DNA of 51,167 bases from Chloroflexota bacterium (GCA_016875535.1 VGPF01000012.1:1-51167); one strand, 5' to 3'; shown: positions 9,117 to 16,877, counted from the first letter of the stretch. Notes: generated by a model not told the origin, from the letters alone. Numbers and translations are program-made.

Positions 9117-9878
9117 ATGCGCATCGCGATCGGCGGCGATCACGCCGGGTATGGGCTGAAGAACACCGTCGCCGGATGGGTGAAGGCCATGGGCCATGAG
9201 GTCCTCGATGTCGGCGCCCATGCCTACGATGCCCTGGACGACTATCCTGATTTTGCCGCGGCTGTCGCCGAAGCCGTCGCCTCGCGCAAGGCCGAGCGCG
9301 GCATCGTCGTCTGCGGCAGCGGCGTCGGCGCCGGCGTCACCGCCAACAAGGTGCCCGGCGTGCGCGCGGGCGTCTGCCACGATACCTATTCGGCCCACCA
9401 GGGCGTCGAGCACGACGATTTGAACGTGCTGTGCCTGGGCGGCCGTATCATCGGCGTGGAGCCCACCCGGGAGATCGTGGCCGCCTATGTCAACGCCAAG
9501 TTCGTGAGCGGTGAGGCGAAGTACGTGCGCCGCCTCAACAAAGTGAAGGCCGTGGAGGCCCTGGGCACCGCGAAGCCGGGCGATCTGCAAGTGCTCATCG
9601 TCACCTTTGAGGTGAAGCCGGAAAGCCGCCAGGCCTTCTACGAGGCATCCCTTGAGGATGCGCGCAACACCAAGGCCAACGAGCCGGGCTGCCTCCGCTT
9701 TGACGTCATCGAAGATACGCAGAACCCCAATAAGTTCGTCTTTTATGAAGTCTATCGCGATGCCGATGCCATGAAGGCCCATACGCAAGCGCCCTACCTG
9801 GCGAAGTGGGTGGAGGCCACCAGGCCCCTCATCGTCCAGCGCCAGCTTGTCCGCGGGCGCAACATCACCAAGCTCTAA
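9117..9878 (+). CDS. RpiB/LacAB sugar-phosphate isomerase fused to an ABM domain
   Basis: A 253-residue two-domain protein. Residues 1 to about 150 are an RpiB/LacA/LacB sugar-phosphate isomerase: IGGDHAGYGLK at the start, the catalytic Cys66 in VVCGSGVGAGVTANKVPG, and HDTYSAHQGVEHDDLNVLCLGGR. RpiB interconverts ribose- and ribulose-5-phosphate. From about residue 158 to the end lies a complete ABM (antibiotic biosynthesis monooxygenase) alpha-beta barrel domain, LQVLIVTFEVKPESRQAFYE through HTQAPYLAKWVEATRPLI. Normal RpiB proteins have about 145-150 residues, so the second domain is an addition. The next gene encodes a free-standing ABM protein very similar to this one. The frame is continuous through the joint, with no stop or internal ribosome site. 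Confidence 0.9.
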   Translation: MRIAIGGDHAGYGLKNTVAGWVKAMGHEVLDVGAHAYDALDDYPDFAAAVAEAVASRKAERGIVVCGSGVGAGVTANKVPGVRAGVCHDTYSAHQGVEHDDLNVLCLGGRIIGVEPTREIVAAYVNAKFVSGEAKYVRRLNKVKAVEALGTAKPGDLQVLIVTFEVKPESRQAFYEASLEDARNTKANEPGCLRFDVIEDTQNPNKFVFYEVYRDADAMKAHTQAPYLAKWVEATRPLIVQRQLVRGRNITKL

Positions 9879-9892
9879 CAAAGGAGTCCCCG

Positions 9893-10207
9893 ATGTACGT
9901 ACTTGTGGTAGACGTCTACGCCAAGCCCGGCCAGGCCGATGCCCTCCTGCGAGCAAGCCTCGATGATGCCAGAGGCTCCACTCAGAACGAGCCGGGCTGC
10001 CTCCGCTTCGATGTCTACCAAGACCAGGCGGACCCTCAGCATCTCACCTATGTGGAGGTCTATAACGACGAGGCGGCCCTCCAGGCGCACACCAAGATGC
10101 CGCACTTCGCCGCCTGGCGCGCCGCGACGAAAGAGCTCTTCGCCCAGCCGCCCAAGATCGTGCGCGCCCACAACGTCTTCCCCGCGGATGGGGATTGGAA
10201 GCGGTAG
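9893..10207 (+). CDS. ABM-domain protein (putative quinol monooxygenase family)
   Basis: A 104-residue single ABM-domain protein of the YgiN type, a dimeric alpha-beta barrel that in characterised members oxidises quinols or polyketides without a cofactor. It shares most positions with the C-terminal domain of the RpiB fusion just upstream (for example NEPGCLRFDVxxDxxxPxxxxxYEVY-like spacing and AHTKMPHFAAW), so the two arose by duplication. AAGGAG lies 7 nt before ATG 9893, and only 14 bp separate it from the fusion gene, so both are probably in one transcript. Function is inferred from family only. Confidence 0.85.
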   Translation: MYVLVVDVYAKPGQADALLRASLDDARGSTQNEPGCLRFDVYQDQADPQHLTYVEVYNDEAALQAHTKMPHFAAWRAATKELFAQPPKIVRAHNVFPADGDWKR

Positions 10208-10243
10208 GGGAAGCAGGGCCTGCGCCCTCTACAGAGAGCGCCC

Positions 10244-11506
10244 ATGCCCATCTCGCCCGAAGACCGCGCCTCCATCCTCCAAGCCGCCGCCGATCTCCTG
10301 GCGGCCAACCGCAAAAAGGGCCACGATCGCCACTTCAAGCGCGACTACTCCTACGTCTGCCCCTCGCGGTTCGAATACCGGTGGCAGTGGTTCTGGGACT
10401 CCTGCTTCCACGCCATCGCGCTCACGCACATAGACCCAGGCGCCGCCAAACAGGAGCTGCGCACCCTCTGGTCCATCCAACGCCCGGACGGCTTCATTCC
10501 CCATATGGTCTTCTGGGGAACGCGCTTCTGCTCTGGCCCCACAGGCTACATCCAAGGCAAGCCCTCGTGGCGGCCTAAGATGACCGCCCTCATCCAGCCG
10601 CCCGTCCTCGCGCAAGCCGCCCTTCGCGTCGCCGATGCGACCCGGGACAAGGACTTCCTGCGCGAGGCGATTGATCGCTGCAAGCGCTACTACCTCTGGC
10701 TGCTCGATCACCGCGACCCGGATGCCGATGGCCTCATCTCCGTCATCTCCCCGTACGAGACGGGCATGGACCATCTGCCCGCCTACGATGAAGCCCTCGG
10801 CAGCGCCAACCCCTCGCGCTGGGGCCTCCAGGTGCGCGATCGCCTCCTAGACATCGGCAACCTCACCCTGGGGCGCGGCTATCACCTGCCGACGATCTTC
10901 CGCCGCGATGCGTTTAACGTGGAAGATGTGCTCATGAACTGCCTCTACGCCCAGGGCCTGCGCGCCATCGCCGCCATGTGCCGAGCGGCCGGCCAGGAGG
11001 CGGAGGCTACGCCGTTTACCCGCATGGCGGAGCGCACGGAACAAGCCCTCCTTGCCAAGTGCCGTGATGCGCGCACCGGCCTCTTCTGGGGCCTTGCTGG
11101 CAAGAGCGAGCGCCCCCTGCGGACCGTCACCATCGCCAGCCTCATGCCCCTTCTTCTGGATGGCCTGCCCAAGGAGATGGCGACGCGGCTCGTGGAAGAG
11201 CACCTCCTCAACGCCGAAGAGTTCCGGCTGCCCTATCCCGTGCCTACCGTCGCCAAACACGAGCGCGCCTTCAAAGCCGATGAAACCTTCCTTATCTGGC
11301 GCGGACCTACCTGGATCAACACCAACTGGTTCCTTTACCAAGGCCTGCGCAAACACGGCTTTGAGCAGCAGGCGCGCCACATCGCGCAGAAGTCGGCGGA
11401 GCTGGTGCTCAAATCAGGCTTCCGGGAGTACTACAACCCCATCACCGGGCAAGGCTACGGCGCCAAGGAGTTCGGCTGGTCAACGCTCGTTGTAGACATG
11501 CTCTAG
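10244..11506 (+). CDS. GH63/trehalase-like (alpha/alpha)6-barrel glycoside hydrolase
   Basis: A 420-residue protein with the (alpha/alpha)6-barrel features of the GH63/GH37 clan, which includes mannosylglycerate hydrolase and alpha-glucosidases. Characteristic segments are RWQWFWDSCFHAIAL near residues 45-60, WSIQRPDGFIPHM, FLIWRGPTWINTNWFLYQGL near 345 and FREYYNPITGQGYGAKEFGW near the end. The late Tyr-Asn-Pro-x-Thr-Gly-Gln block is where one catalytic acid usually sits in the clan, as Glu of AKEFGW here. No signal peptide is seen, so it acts in the cytoplasm, perhaps on a compatible solute or storage glycoside. It follows the ABM gene by 36 bp and precedes a PEBP gene. Confidence 0.85.
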   Translation: MPISPEDRASILQAAADLLAANRKKGHDRHFKRDYSYVCPSRFEYRWQWFWDSCFHAIALTHIDPGAAKQELRTLWSIQRPDGFIPHMVFWGTRFCSGPTGYIQGKPSWRPKMTALIQPPVLAQAALRVADATRDKDFLREAIDRCKRYYLWLLDHRDPDADGLISVISPYETGMDHLPAYDEALGSANPSRWGLQVRDRLLDIGNLTLGRGYHLPTIFRRDAFNVEDVLMNCLYAQGLRAIAAMCRAAGQEAEATPFTRMAERTEQALLAKCRDARTGLFWGLAGKSERPLRTVTIASLMPLLLDGLPKEMATRLVEEHLLNAEEFRLPYPVPTVAKHERAFKADETFLIWRGPTWINTNWFLYQGLRKHGFEQQARHIAQKSAELVLKSGFREYYNPITGQGYGAKEFGWSTLVVDML

Positions 11507-11582
11507 CCACAGCCCGCATATCCCCCTTGTCCCCATGTGCTAATCTCATTCCCGCGCATCCCATCGCGATCCAGGAGGCACC

Positions 11583-12128
11583 ATGTTCATCCTCACCTCT
11601 CCCGCCATAGAAGACCAGGGCATCTACCCGGACAAGTTCACCATGGCCAAGGGCCAGAACAGCTCCCCGCCGCTCAAGTGGTCCGGCGCGCCCAAGGGCG
11701 CAAAGAGCTACGCCGTCACCCTGGTGGACCCCGATGTTCCCTGGGGCAAGTTCGGCCTCCCCGGCCCGGGCATGGTCCCGGGCGATCTCTTCGTCCACTG
11801 GGTCCTTTATGACGTCCCGGCGAACGTGAAGAGCCTCCCCGAAGGGGCAAGCCCAAAGGGAAAGATCCCCAAGGGCGCGAAGCAGCTGGACAACACCTGC
11901 CTCGAGTTCGGCAAGGACTCGCCCTTCTACCAGTTCCGCCAGGGCTACCTCGGCTCCGCGCCCCCGGCGGGCGATAAGGCCCACCGATACGTCTTCACCG
12001 CCTACGCCCTCAGCAAGGCCAAGCTCCCCCTTGCTCCCGGCGCTCGCTACACCGATTTCATCGCCGCCATCTCCGGGAACGTCCTCGCGCGCTCCAGTTT
12101 CCTCGTCTATTTCGGCGTCAAGGCATAG
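11583..12128 (+). CDS. YbhB/YbcL-type PEBP family protein
   Basis: A 181-residue phosphatidylethanolamine-binding protein of the bacterial YbhB/YbcL (Raf kinase inhibitor-like) family. Visible marks are SPPLKWSGAPKGAKSYAV, the VTLVDPDVPWG ligand-pocket motif, FVHWVLYDVPANVKSLPEG and HRYVFTAYAL near the C-terminus. The biochemical role of bacterial PEBPs is unsettled; they bind small anionic ligands. AGGAGG lies 5 nt before ATG 11583. The metallopeptidase gene starts 6 bp after the stop, so they are likely co-translated. Confidence 0.93.
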   Translation: MFILTSPAIEDQGIYPDKFTMAKGQNSSPPLKWSGAPKGAKSYAVTLVDPDVPWGKFGLPGPGMVPGDLFVHWVLYDVPANVKSLPEGASPKGKIPKGAKQLDNTCLEFGKDSPFYQFRQGYLGSAPPAGDKAHRYVFTAYALSKAKLPLAPGARYTDFIAAISGNVLARSSFLVYFGVKA

Positions 12129-12134
12129 CGGTGC

Positions 12135-12539
12135 ATGCCGCAGCCTGAGGAGTCGGGGAGCCGCATCCACCTCTCGCGGCGCGACTTCGAGAAGGTCGTC
12201 CAAGAGGCGCTGGAGGCCCTTCCTGAGGAGATCGCGGCGATGCTCGATAACGTCGCCGTCTTCGTCGAGGCCTGGCCTTCCCGCGAGCAATTGCGCGAGA
12301 ACGGCCTAAGTGATAAGCACGAGCTCTTCGGCCTCTATGAAGGCGTGCCGCTCACCGAGCGCGACTCGAATTATGGGATGGTCCAGCCCGACCGCATCTT
12401 CATCTTCCAGGGGCCCATCGAGGCCGTCTGCAGGACGCAGGACGGCTTGGTGGATGAGATCCAGCACACCGTCGTCCACGAGCTTGCCCATCACTTCGGC
12501 ATAGACGATGCCAAGCTGGACGAGCTCGGCTACGGGTAA
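12135..12539 (+). CDS. minimal zincin-type metallopeptidase family protein (PF06262-like)
   Basis: A 134-residue protein with HExxH at residues 115-119 (VVHELAHHFGID), followed by the acidic segment DDAKLDELG typical of the small PF06262 metallopeptidase family. The N-terminal half contains the family's FExxVxEALExLPEE helix and LFGLYEGVPLTER. Members are short cytoplasmic putative zinc proteases of unknown substrate; the family is common in Actinobacteria and Chloroflexota. The ATG at 12135 lies 6 bp after the PEBP stop with no independent strong ribosome site, so translation is likely coupled. Confidence 0.87.
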   Translation: MPQPEESGSRIHLSRRDFEKVVQEALEALPEEIAAMLDNVAVFVEAWPSREQLRENGLSDKHELFGLYEGVPLTERDSNYGMVQPDRIFIFQGPIEAVCRTQDGLVDEIQHTVVHELAHHFGIDDAKLDELGYG

Positions 12540-12574
12540 TGAGCTTGTCAATTGCATGCGCTTCGCAACGATGC

Positions 12575-12719
12575 AGCTGCGGGGTTCCCCTCTTCTCCCT
12601 CGATGGGAGAGGAACTCGAGCGAAGCCCGAGAGGAGAGGGTGACGATGCCTGCGTGGCGCGCAGGGGCAGCACGTAAGTGCTTCGCGTCACCTCACCCAG
12701 CCGAATCAAAAAGATTTGG
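12575..12719. repeat. intergenic hairpin cluster between two convergent gene ends
   Basis: The space between converging stop codons contains several separate stem-loops: CTCCC-TCGAT-GGGAG, CCTGCG around a TGG loop, GCAC-GTAA-GTGC near 12672 and CCGAATC-AAAAA-GATTTGG just before 12720. The last ones could terminate transcription from either side. The make-up resembles the hairpin arrays at 22-41 kb, though sequences differ. Confidence 0.55.
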
Positions 12720-13259
12720 TTAGTGCGTGAAGATCGCCTGCCTGCCCGTTGCCTTTACGTAGCGCTCCTCGGAGCGCTTCACCGCGGCGCGGACCTCAGG
12801 CAGCAGCGCAGCGATCCGCTTCGCATCCACCTTCTCGGCAAGCTCCGGCTGGCCCACATGCCGCAGGACGGCGGGCAATCGCTGCGTCAGGCACTGGAAG
12901 GCCCACTCCATCGCATCCCCGGTAACTACCGGGTCTAAGAAGATCCGGTCCTGGGCGTTTTCCTTTTGGAAGACGTAGTGGTAATGCGGCTCTCGATCGA
13001 AGCAATCCAGGCGGAGATGCTCTTTGTACTCCCCGTTCTCCTTGCTGAAGACAAAGATGCTCACGCCGCCATCGTCCGGCTGGTAATTCACCGTCTTCGG
13101 CCGCGTATAGCCCACCTTCACCAGGTACGCGTCAATGATTTCGTTCGTCAGCAGGCGGTAGCCCACGCCGATCGTGATGGCGCCTGCATCGAGATATTCC
13201 GTATGGTCGGGGATCACCGGTATCGGAAGAAAGTTCTGGCGCTTGCCCAGCGTCACCAT
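12720..13259 (-). CDS. conserved hypothetical protein
   Basis: A 179-residue soluble protein I do not recognise. It has no signal peptide, membrane helix or enzyme motif that I can name. The N-terminal two thirds alternate short hydrophobic strands with charged turns (IVVGYRLLTNE-like segment near residue 35, then YLVKVGYTRPKTVNYQPDDG), including HYHYVFQKEN near residue 95; the C-terminal third is helical and ends in VKRSEERYVKATGRQAIF. ATG 13259 is chosen because GGAGG lies 8 nt upstream; a GTG three codons earlier overlaps that site. It stands alone, converging with the metallopeptidase gene. Confidence 0.65.
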   Translation of the reverse strand: MVTLGKRQNFLPIPVIPDHTEYLDAGAITIGVGYRLLTNEIIDAYLVKVGYTRPKTVNYQPDDGGVSIFVFSKENGEYKEHLRLDCFDREPHYHYVFQKENAQDRIFLDPVVTGDAMEWAFQCLTQRLPAVLRHVGQPELAEKVDAKRIAALLPEVRAAVKRSEERYVKATGRQAIFTH

Positions 13260-13444
13260 CGCCGCCACCTCCGAAAAGGCCTCTGGAGAGCCTTTTGGGG
13301 CAGTCTAGCGGCCCTAAAAGGCCCCGTCAACGCCCAAACCGAGGCGTCCTGAGACACCAATTTTTCGGTGCTGAAACTCCTGATTTGCCAGATATGAAAG
13401 CCGTTTCACCGGTTCCTGGGGAAGGGCCAATTTCCCGCCAGGTA

Positions 13445-13475
13445 TTGACGAAACCCTTGTCATATGGGTTAGAAT
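13445..13475 (+). promoter_or_regulatory. promoter upstream of the 67-residue protein gene
   Basis: TTGACG (13445-13450) and TAGAAT (13470-13475), 19 bp apart (18 bp to TTAGAA). TAGAAT with a TTGAC box recurs at 16990-17017, hinting at a common promoter form in this genome. Confidence 0.55.
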
Positions 13476-13531
13476 CTGGAGGAATCGTTCTGCGCCCCAG
13501 GCGTAGGACAAAAATATATAGGAGGACGATA

Positions 13532-13735
13532 GTGGCATACAGCGTGACGAGCAAAAAGGCAGGCAAGGCGTACTTTCTCCATTCGAAGACAGTGACGCTG
13601 CGCGGCGGCAACGGCAAGCAGACCATTTATTGGTTTGCCAGCAAGGCCGGCAAGGGCGCGATGGATGCGCTTCCCGCGGGCTACAAGGTCATCGAGAGCA
13701 AGCGCACCGGCCTGCCGATGCTCAAAAAGGCCTAA
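13532..13735 (+). CDS. small conserved-looking basic protein, 67 residues
   Basis: A 67-residue Lys-rich protein beginning VAYSVTSKKAGKAYFLHSKT and ending RTGLPMLKKA. The start is GTG 13532, set by AGGAGG at 13520-13525 with six-base spacing; the longer frame upstream has no ribosome site. It has a good promoter of its own about 57 bp upstream. The sequence alternates basic and aromatic residues (TIYWFASKAGKGAMDALPAGYKVIE), as in small beta-sheet domains of unknown function. I know no function for it. The amidohydrolase gene begins 39 bp downstream. Confidence 0.75.
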   Translation: MAYSVTSKKAGKAYFLHSKTVTLRGGNGKQTIYWFASKAGKGAMDALPAGYKVIESKRTGLPMLKKA

Positions 13736-13774
13736 CGTTCGGGACAGCCTTCCACAAACATAGCCTCGCACGAA

Positions 13775-14866
13775 ATGCTCAAAGGCTATTACATCATCGA
13801 TGTAGACGGGCATGTGCAGGAGCCTCCGGAGCTCTGGGACAAGCGGATCGACCCCACTCACCGGGCCGACGCTCCAAAGCTCCAGAACGGCAAGCGCATC
13901 TACCGGGGGCGTGACACCAACTTCAAGTTGAGCGACGCGGTCTTCCAGGAGTTCCGCCGGAAGACCGCAGCCCTCTACAAAGAGTACATCGAAATGGGCT
14001 GGGGCCCTGCGTCGCAGATACGGGCGATGGACAAGATGGGTATTGACGAGTCCTTCCTGTATCCGACGCAGGGTCTTTTCATGTGGCACATCCGGGAGAT
14101 GGACCCCGGCACCGGCGCAGCCCTGGTCTGCGCCTATAACGATTGGCTCGCCGAGTTCTGCCGCTACGAGCCCAAGCGCCTCAAGGCCGTCGCCGGCGTC
14201 AGCCTCTACAACCCGAAGGCCGCCCTTGCCGAGGTTAAACGCGCCCATGAGCAGCTCGGCATGCGCGGCGTCTACATCCGCCCCAACCCCGTCGGCGAAC
14301 GGACCCTCGCCAGTCCCGATTACGAGCCACTCTGGGCTTACTGCGAATCGCAAGGTCTGGCCATCGGCGTCCACGAAGGGGCACACGCATCCCTCGCCAC
14401 CGCCGGCCAGGACCGCTTCGACTCCGACTTCGCCCTCTGGTCCTGCTCTCACCCCATGGAGCAGATGATGGCCTTCCTCTCCCTTCTCGAAGGCGGCGTC
14501 CTCCAGCGGCACCCGAAACTCCGTGTCGGCTTCCTCGAGGCGGGCTGCGGCTGGATGCCCTACTGGCTCTGGCGGCTCGACCAGCGCTACAAGAACACCG
14601 GCTTTGAACTGGGCGACAACATGACGATGAAGCCCTCCGATTACTTCCGCCGCCAGTGCTGGGTGGCCCTTGAGGCCGACGAGCCCTACATCGGCGACAT
14701 GATCAAGTGGATCGGCGACGACAAGGTCCTCTTCGCCAGCGACTATCCGCACCCCGACCACGAGCCGGACCTCACCGAGGAGCTTGTGGAACTTGAGAGC
14801 CGCATCTCCAAGCGCACCCTCAAGAAGATCCTCGAAGAGAACCCCAGGGCCTTTTACGGCGGGTAA
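13775..14866 (+). CDS. amidohydrolase family 2 protein
   Basis: A 363-residue amidohydrolase-2 (ACMSD-like) protein, probably a metal-dependent hydrolase or decarboxylase. Metal-site motifs are IIDVDGHVQEPPELW near the N-terminus, LAIGVHEGAHAS in the middle and LFASDYPHPDHEPD near residue 330. LEAGCGWMPYWLWRLD matches the same place in the protein encoded at 4826. The two share the fold and motifs but little else, so their substrates probably differ. No strong ribosome site precedes ATG 13775; it may be read through from the small gene upstream. It converges on the SDR gene with a 3-bp gap. Confidence 0.9.
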   Translation: MLKGYYIIDVDGHVQEPPELWDKRIDPTHRADAPKLQNGKRIYRGRDTNFKLSDAVFQEFRRKTAALYKEYIEMGWGPASQIRAMDKMGIDESFLYPTQGLFMWHIREMDPGTGAALVCAYNDWLAEFCRYEPKRLKAVAGVSLYNPKAALAEVKRAHEQLGMRGVYIRPNPVGERTLASPDYEPLWAYCESQGLAIGVHEGAHASLATAGQDRFDSDFALWSCSHPMEQMMAFLSLLEGGVLQRHPKLRVGFLEAGCGWMPYWLWRLDQRYKNTGFELGDNMTMKPSDYFRRQCWVALEADEPYIGDMIKWIGDDKVLFASDYPHPDHEPDLTEELVELESRISKRTLKKILEENPRAFYGG

Positions 14867-14869
14867 ACC

Positions 14870-15595
14870 CTACAACACGCCGTCCCGGGGCATGACCAGG
14901 AACTCATCCGCCGTTGCCGTGGATGAGAGCTTTAGCGCAGAGAGCACCGTGTGGGCCACGTCGTCCGCCTTCAGCATACGCTCGCGGCCGGGGCCGCCGC
15001 CCGAGGAATCCCAGAGCGGCGTGTCCACCGCGCCGGGGGAAACCGTCATCACGCGGATGCCCTTCTTGCGCACCTCAGCCGCCAGCGCCCGGGAAAAGCC
15101 CAGCAGCCCGTGCTTCGAGGCCGTGTAAGCCGTCGAGCCGTCGAATCCCTGGTGTGAGGCGATGGAGCCGATGTTCACGATGTCGCCGCTGCCGGCCTTC
15201 AGCATCAGCGGCGCCACCTGTCGGCACATCAGGAACGTCCCTTTCAGGTTGCCGTTCAGCATGCTCTCCCACATCTCGTCCGTCGTCTCCGTGATGGGGC
15301 CGAAGGCTGCGCCGCCGGCGGCATTCACCAGAACGTCCACCCTGCCGTAGGCCTTCATCGCCTGGTGGACGATCTGCTTCACATGCGCCGTCTTGGCCAC
15401 ATCCCCAGGGACAACGAGGGCCGCGCCCTTGGCGGGCTTCAGCCGCTTCACGGTATCGTGCAGCTTCGATTCGGTGCGCGCCACCAGGACGACCTTTGCC
15501 CCTTCGCCAAGGAGCGCCTTCGTCACCGCCAGGCCGATGCCGCTCGAAGCGCCCGTGACGATGCAGACCTTCCCGGTGAGCGGAGTTGTGCCCAC
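14870..15595 (-). CDS. short-chain dehydrogenase/reductase, last gene of the PTPS operon
   Basis: A 241-residue classical SDR. The nucleotide motif TGASSGIG is near residues 14-21, NAAGG near residue 92, and the catalytic Ser (NIGSIASHQGF) and YTASK Tyr-Lys pair are present. The start is GTG 15595, whose first base is the last base of the preceding PTPS stop (TAGTG), so the two are translationally coupled. Next to two PTPS-type genes, a sepiapterin-reductase-like role in making a reduced pterin is attractive; sepiapterin reductase is an SDR. Sequence alone cannot exclude another substrate, as SDRs are very varied. Confidence 0.87.
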   Translation of the reverse strand: MGTTPLTGKVCIVTGASSGIGLAVTKALLGEGAKVVLVARTESKLHDTVKRLKPAKGAALVVPGDVAKTAHVKQIVHQAMKAYGRVDVLVNAAGGAAFGPITETTDEMWESMLNGNLKGTFLMCRQVAPLMLKAGSGDIVNIGSIASHQGFDGSTAYTASKHGLLGFSRALAAEVRKKGIRVMTVSPGAVDTPLWDSSGGGPGRERMLKADDVAHTVLSALKLSSTATADEFLVMPRDGVL

Positions 15596-16038
15596 TATCT
15601 GCCACCTGTGTATTCAAAGGCGTTGTCCCGCGTTTCGATCAGGCGCACCTTGTGGAGCTTCGCCCCTGGGATCTTGCCATCAAGAAGCTCCCAGATCTGC
15701 CGGACGATATTCTCGGCAGTCGGCACCTGGTCAACGTAATCTTCCACGTCCAGATTCAGGTGGCGGTGGTCGTATCGCGCCACGACCTTCTTGTGCACCA
15801 GGGCGTCCAGTTTGCCCAGGTCCACGCTCATCCCCGTCACCGGGTCAATCTGCCCCGCGATGGTCACATAGACCTGGTAGTTGTGGCCGTGGCCGTTGGG
15901 ATTGGCGCATTTGCCGAAGATTTCCTGGTTCTGCGCCTCGGAGAGCGCATCGGCGTAGAGGCGGTGCGTCGCCACAAAGCGGTAGCGCCTGGAGAGATAG
16001 ACGGCGCCCGGGGTTATTCCTGCGGCCTGCTTCGCCAT
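15595..16038 (-). CDS. 6-pyruvoyl-tetrahydropterin synthase family protein, copy A
   Basis: A 147-residue PTPS/QueD-family protein. Zinc ligands His25 (ATHR), His50 and His52 (NGHGHNY), the catalytic Cys44 (FGKCANPNGHGHNY), the Asp-His pair in RYDHRHLNLD and the pterin-anchoring Glu in AFEYTGGR are all present. The FGKCxNPNGHGHNY form is that of true PTPS, which removes triphosphate from dihydroneopterin triphosphate, more than that of QueD. ATG 16038 overlaps the stop of copy B by one base, and its own stop overlaps the SDR start. The N-terminus is about 10 residues longer than in copy B. Confidence 0.9.
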   Translation of the reverse strand: MAKQAAGITPGAVYLSRRYRFVATHRLYADALSEAQNQEIFGKCANPNGHGHNYQVYVTIAGQIDPVTGMSVDLGKLDALVHKKVVARYDHRHLNLDVEDYVDQVPTAENIVRQIWELLDGKIPGAKLHKVRLIETRDNAFEYTGGR

Positions 16039-16454
16039 CACCTGCCCCCGAAATATTCGATCGAGAGGTCTTCGTCCTCGTGCAGTTTGATGCCGTGGAG
16101 CCGCGCCCCTTTGGGTAACGCCCTCCCGATCTTGTCCCATAGCACAACGGCGAAGTTCTCCGTGGTGGGGATCTTCCCCTTGAAGTGGGGCATATCCAGG
16201 TTCAGGTGCCGGTGGTCGAACTCTTCGAGCACGTCCAGCACCGCCGCCTTGATATCCACGATGTTGATCACCATGCCGGTAACCGGGTCTATCGGCCCCT
16301 TCACCGTCACCTCGAGCATGTAGTTGTGCCCGTGGCCGTTGGGGTAGGCGCAGGCCCCAAAGACCTCAAGATTCTTCTTCTCCGACCACTCATTTCGGTA
16401 GTAGCGGTGCGAAGCGGAGAACTCAAAGGTTTTCGTAAGCGTTGCTTCCGGCAT
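16038..16454 (-). CDS. 6-pyruvoyl-tetrahydropterin synthase family protein, copy B
   Basis: A 138-residue PTPS/QueD-family protein, first gene of the operon copy B - copy A - SDR. Zinc ligands His16 (SASHR), His41 and His43, catalytic Cys35 (FGACAYPNGHGHNY), EFDHRHLNLD and the C-terminal Glu in LSIEYFGGR are present, so by motif both copies look active. The copies differ strongly outside the motifs, which argues for different jobs or a heteromer rather than a recent duplication. GTP cyclohydrolase I, the usual supplier, is not in the window. No strong ribosome site is seen before ATG 16454. Confidence 0.9.
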   Translation of the reverse strand: MPEATLTKTFEFSASHRYYRNEWSEKKNLEVFGACAYPNGHGHNYMLEVTVKGPIDPVTGMVINIVDIKAAVLDVLEEFDHRHLNLDMPHFKGKIPTTENFAVVLWDKIGRALPKGARLHGIKLHEDEDLSIEYFGGR

Positions 16455-16467
16455 CGTTATGAGCCGC

Positions 16468-16677
16468 CTAGCGGAGATCCTGTTCAGTGAGATTGGCTAA
16501 CTTCATCAGGTGATTCAACAATCCCGTCTTCAGGGGCTTTGCTCCGTGTACCGGCACGGAGAGGCGGATGTTCAGCCCTGGCTTGCCGTAGATGTGATGA
16601 CTACCTTGAATCCTAAGCGGATTCCACCCTCGATGCTCTTATACCCTTGCCAGCTCTCTGCCGGAAACCGCCCTCAT
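16468..16677 (-). pseudogene. hicA: hicA toxin gene with an in-frame stop at codon 13
   Basis: The frame reads as a HicA mRNA interferase from ATG 16677 to TAG 16468: MRAVSGRELARV, then TAA (16639-16641), then EHRGWNPLRIQGSHHIYGKP with the catalytic His of GSHHIY, and on to LKTGLLNHLMKLANLTEQDL. Family members have a Leu at the place of the stop, so one or two base changes would restore a full-length toxin of about 69 residues. The ATG overlaps the hicB stop as ATGA, the usual compact module. No downstream restart keeps the first helix, though the catalytic part is intact. A sequencing error is also possible. Confidence 0.85.
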
Positions 16678-16877
16678 ACGGCGATTTCAACGATCCTATC
16701 TCTACCCGTTACTTTTGGAGTCTTCACTTGCACAGCCAGGCAGCCCTCGATGGCCTCCTGCAGATTTCGCATGAGCTCATCATAGGTCTCGCCCTGCGTA
16801 GCGCAGCCCGGGATAGCAGGAACCTCAGCCCAAAACCCGCCTTCCTCCGCTTCGTGGACGACCACTTTAACTTTCAT
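16674..16877 (-). CDS. hicB: HicB-family antitoxin
   Basis: A 67-residue HicB protein with the partial RNase-H-like fold that binds and blocks HicA. The family pattern is clear: VVHEAEEGGFWAEVPAIPGC, then ATQGETYDELMRNLQEAIEG. It ends after VTGRDRIVEIAV without the C-terminal DNA-binding domain of longer HicB proteins, so it may not autoregulate by itself. Its stop overlaps the start of hicA (ATGA). AAAGG precedes the ATG at 16877. Since the toxin gene is interrupted, the antitoxin may be a remnant or act on a toxin elsewhere. Confidence 0.9.
   Translation of the reverse strand: MKVKVVVHEAEEGGFWAEVPAIPGCATQGETYDELMRNLQEAIEGCLAVQVKTPKVTGRDRIVEIAV

Noticed and set aside
13274-13296. Terminator-like hairpin AAAAGGC...GCCTTTT
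   Set aside because: It lies just upstream of the minus-strand gene start and far before the plus-strand gene, where no transcript is expected to end. It may be part of a 5' leader.
16468-16677. Recoding of the TAA in hicA as a sense codon
   Set aside because: It is the only in-frame stop of this kind seen. Genes throughout the window use TAA as an ordinary terminator, and no recoding signal is visible.
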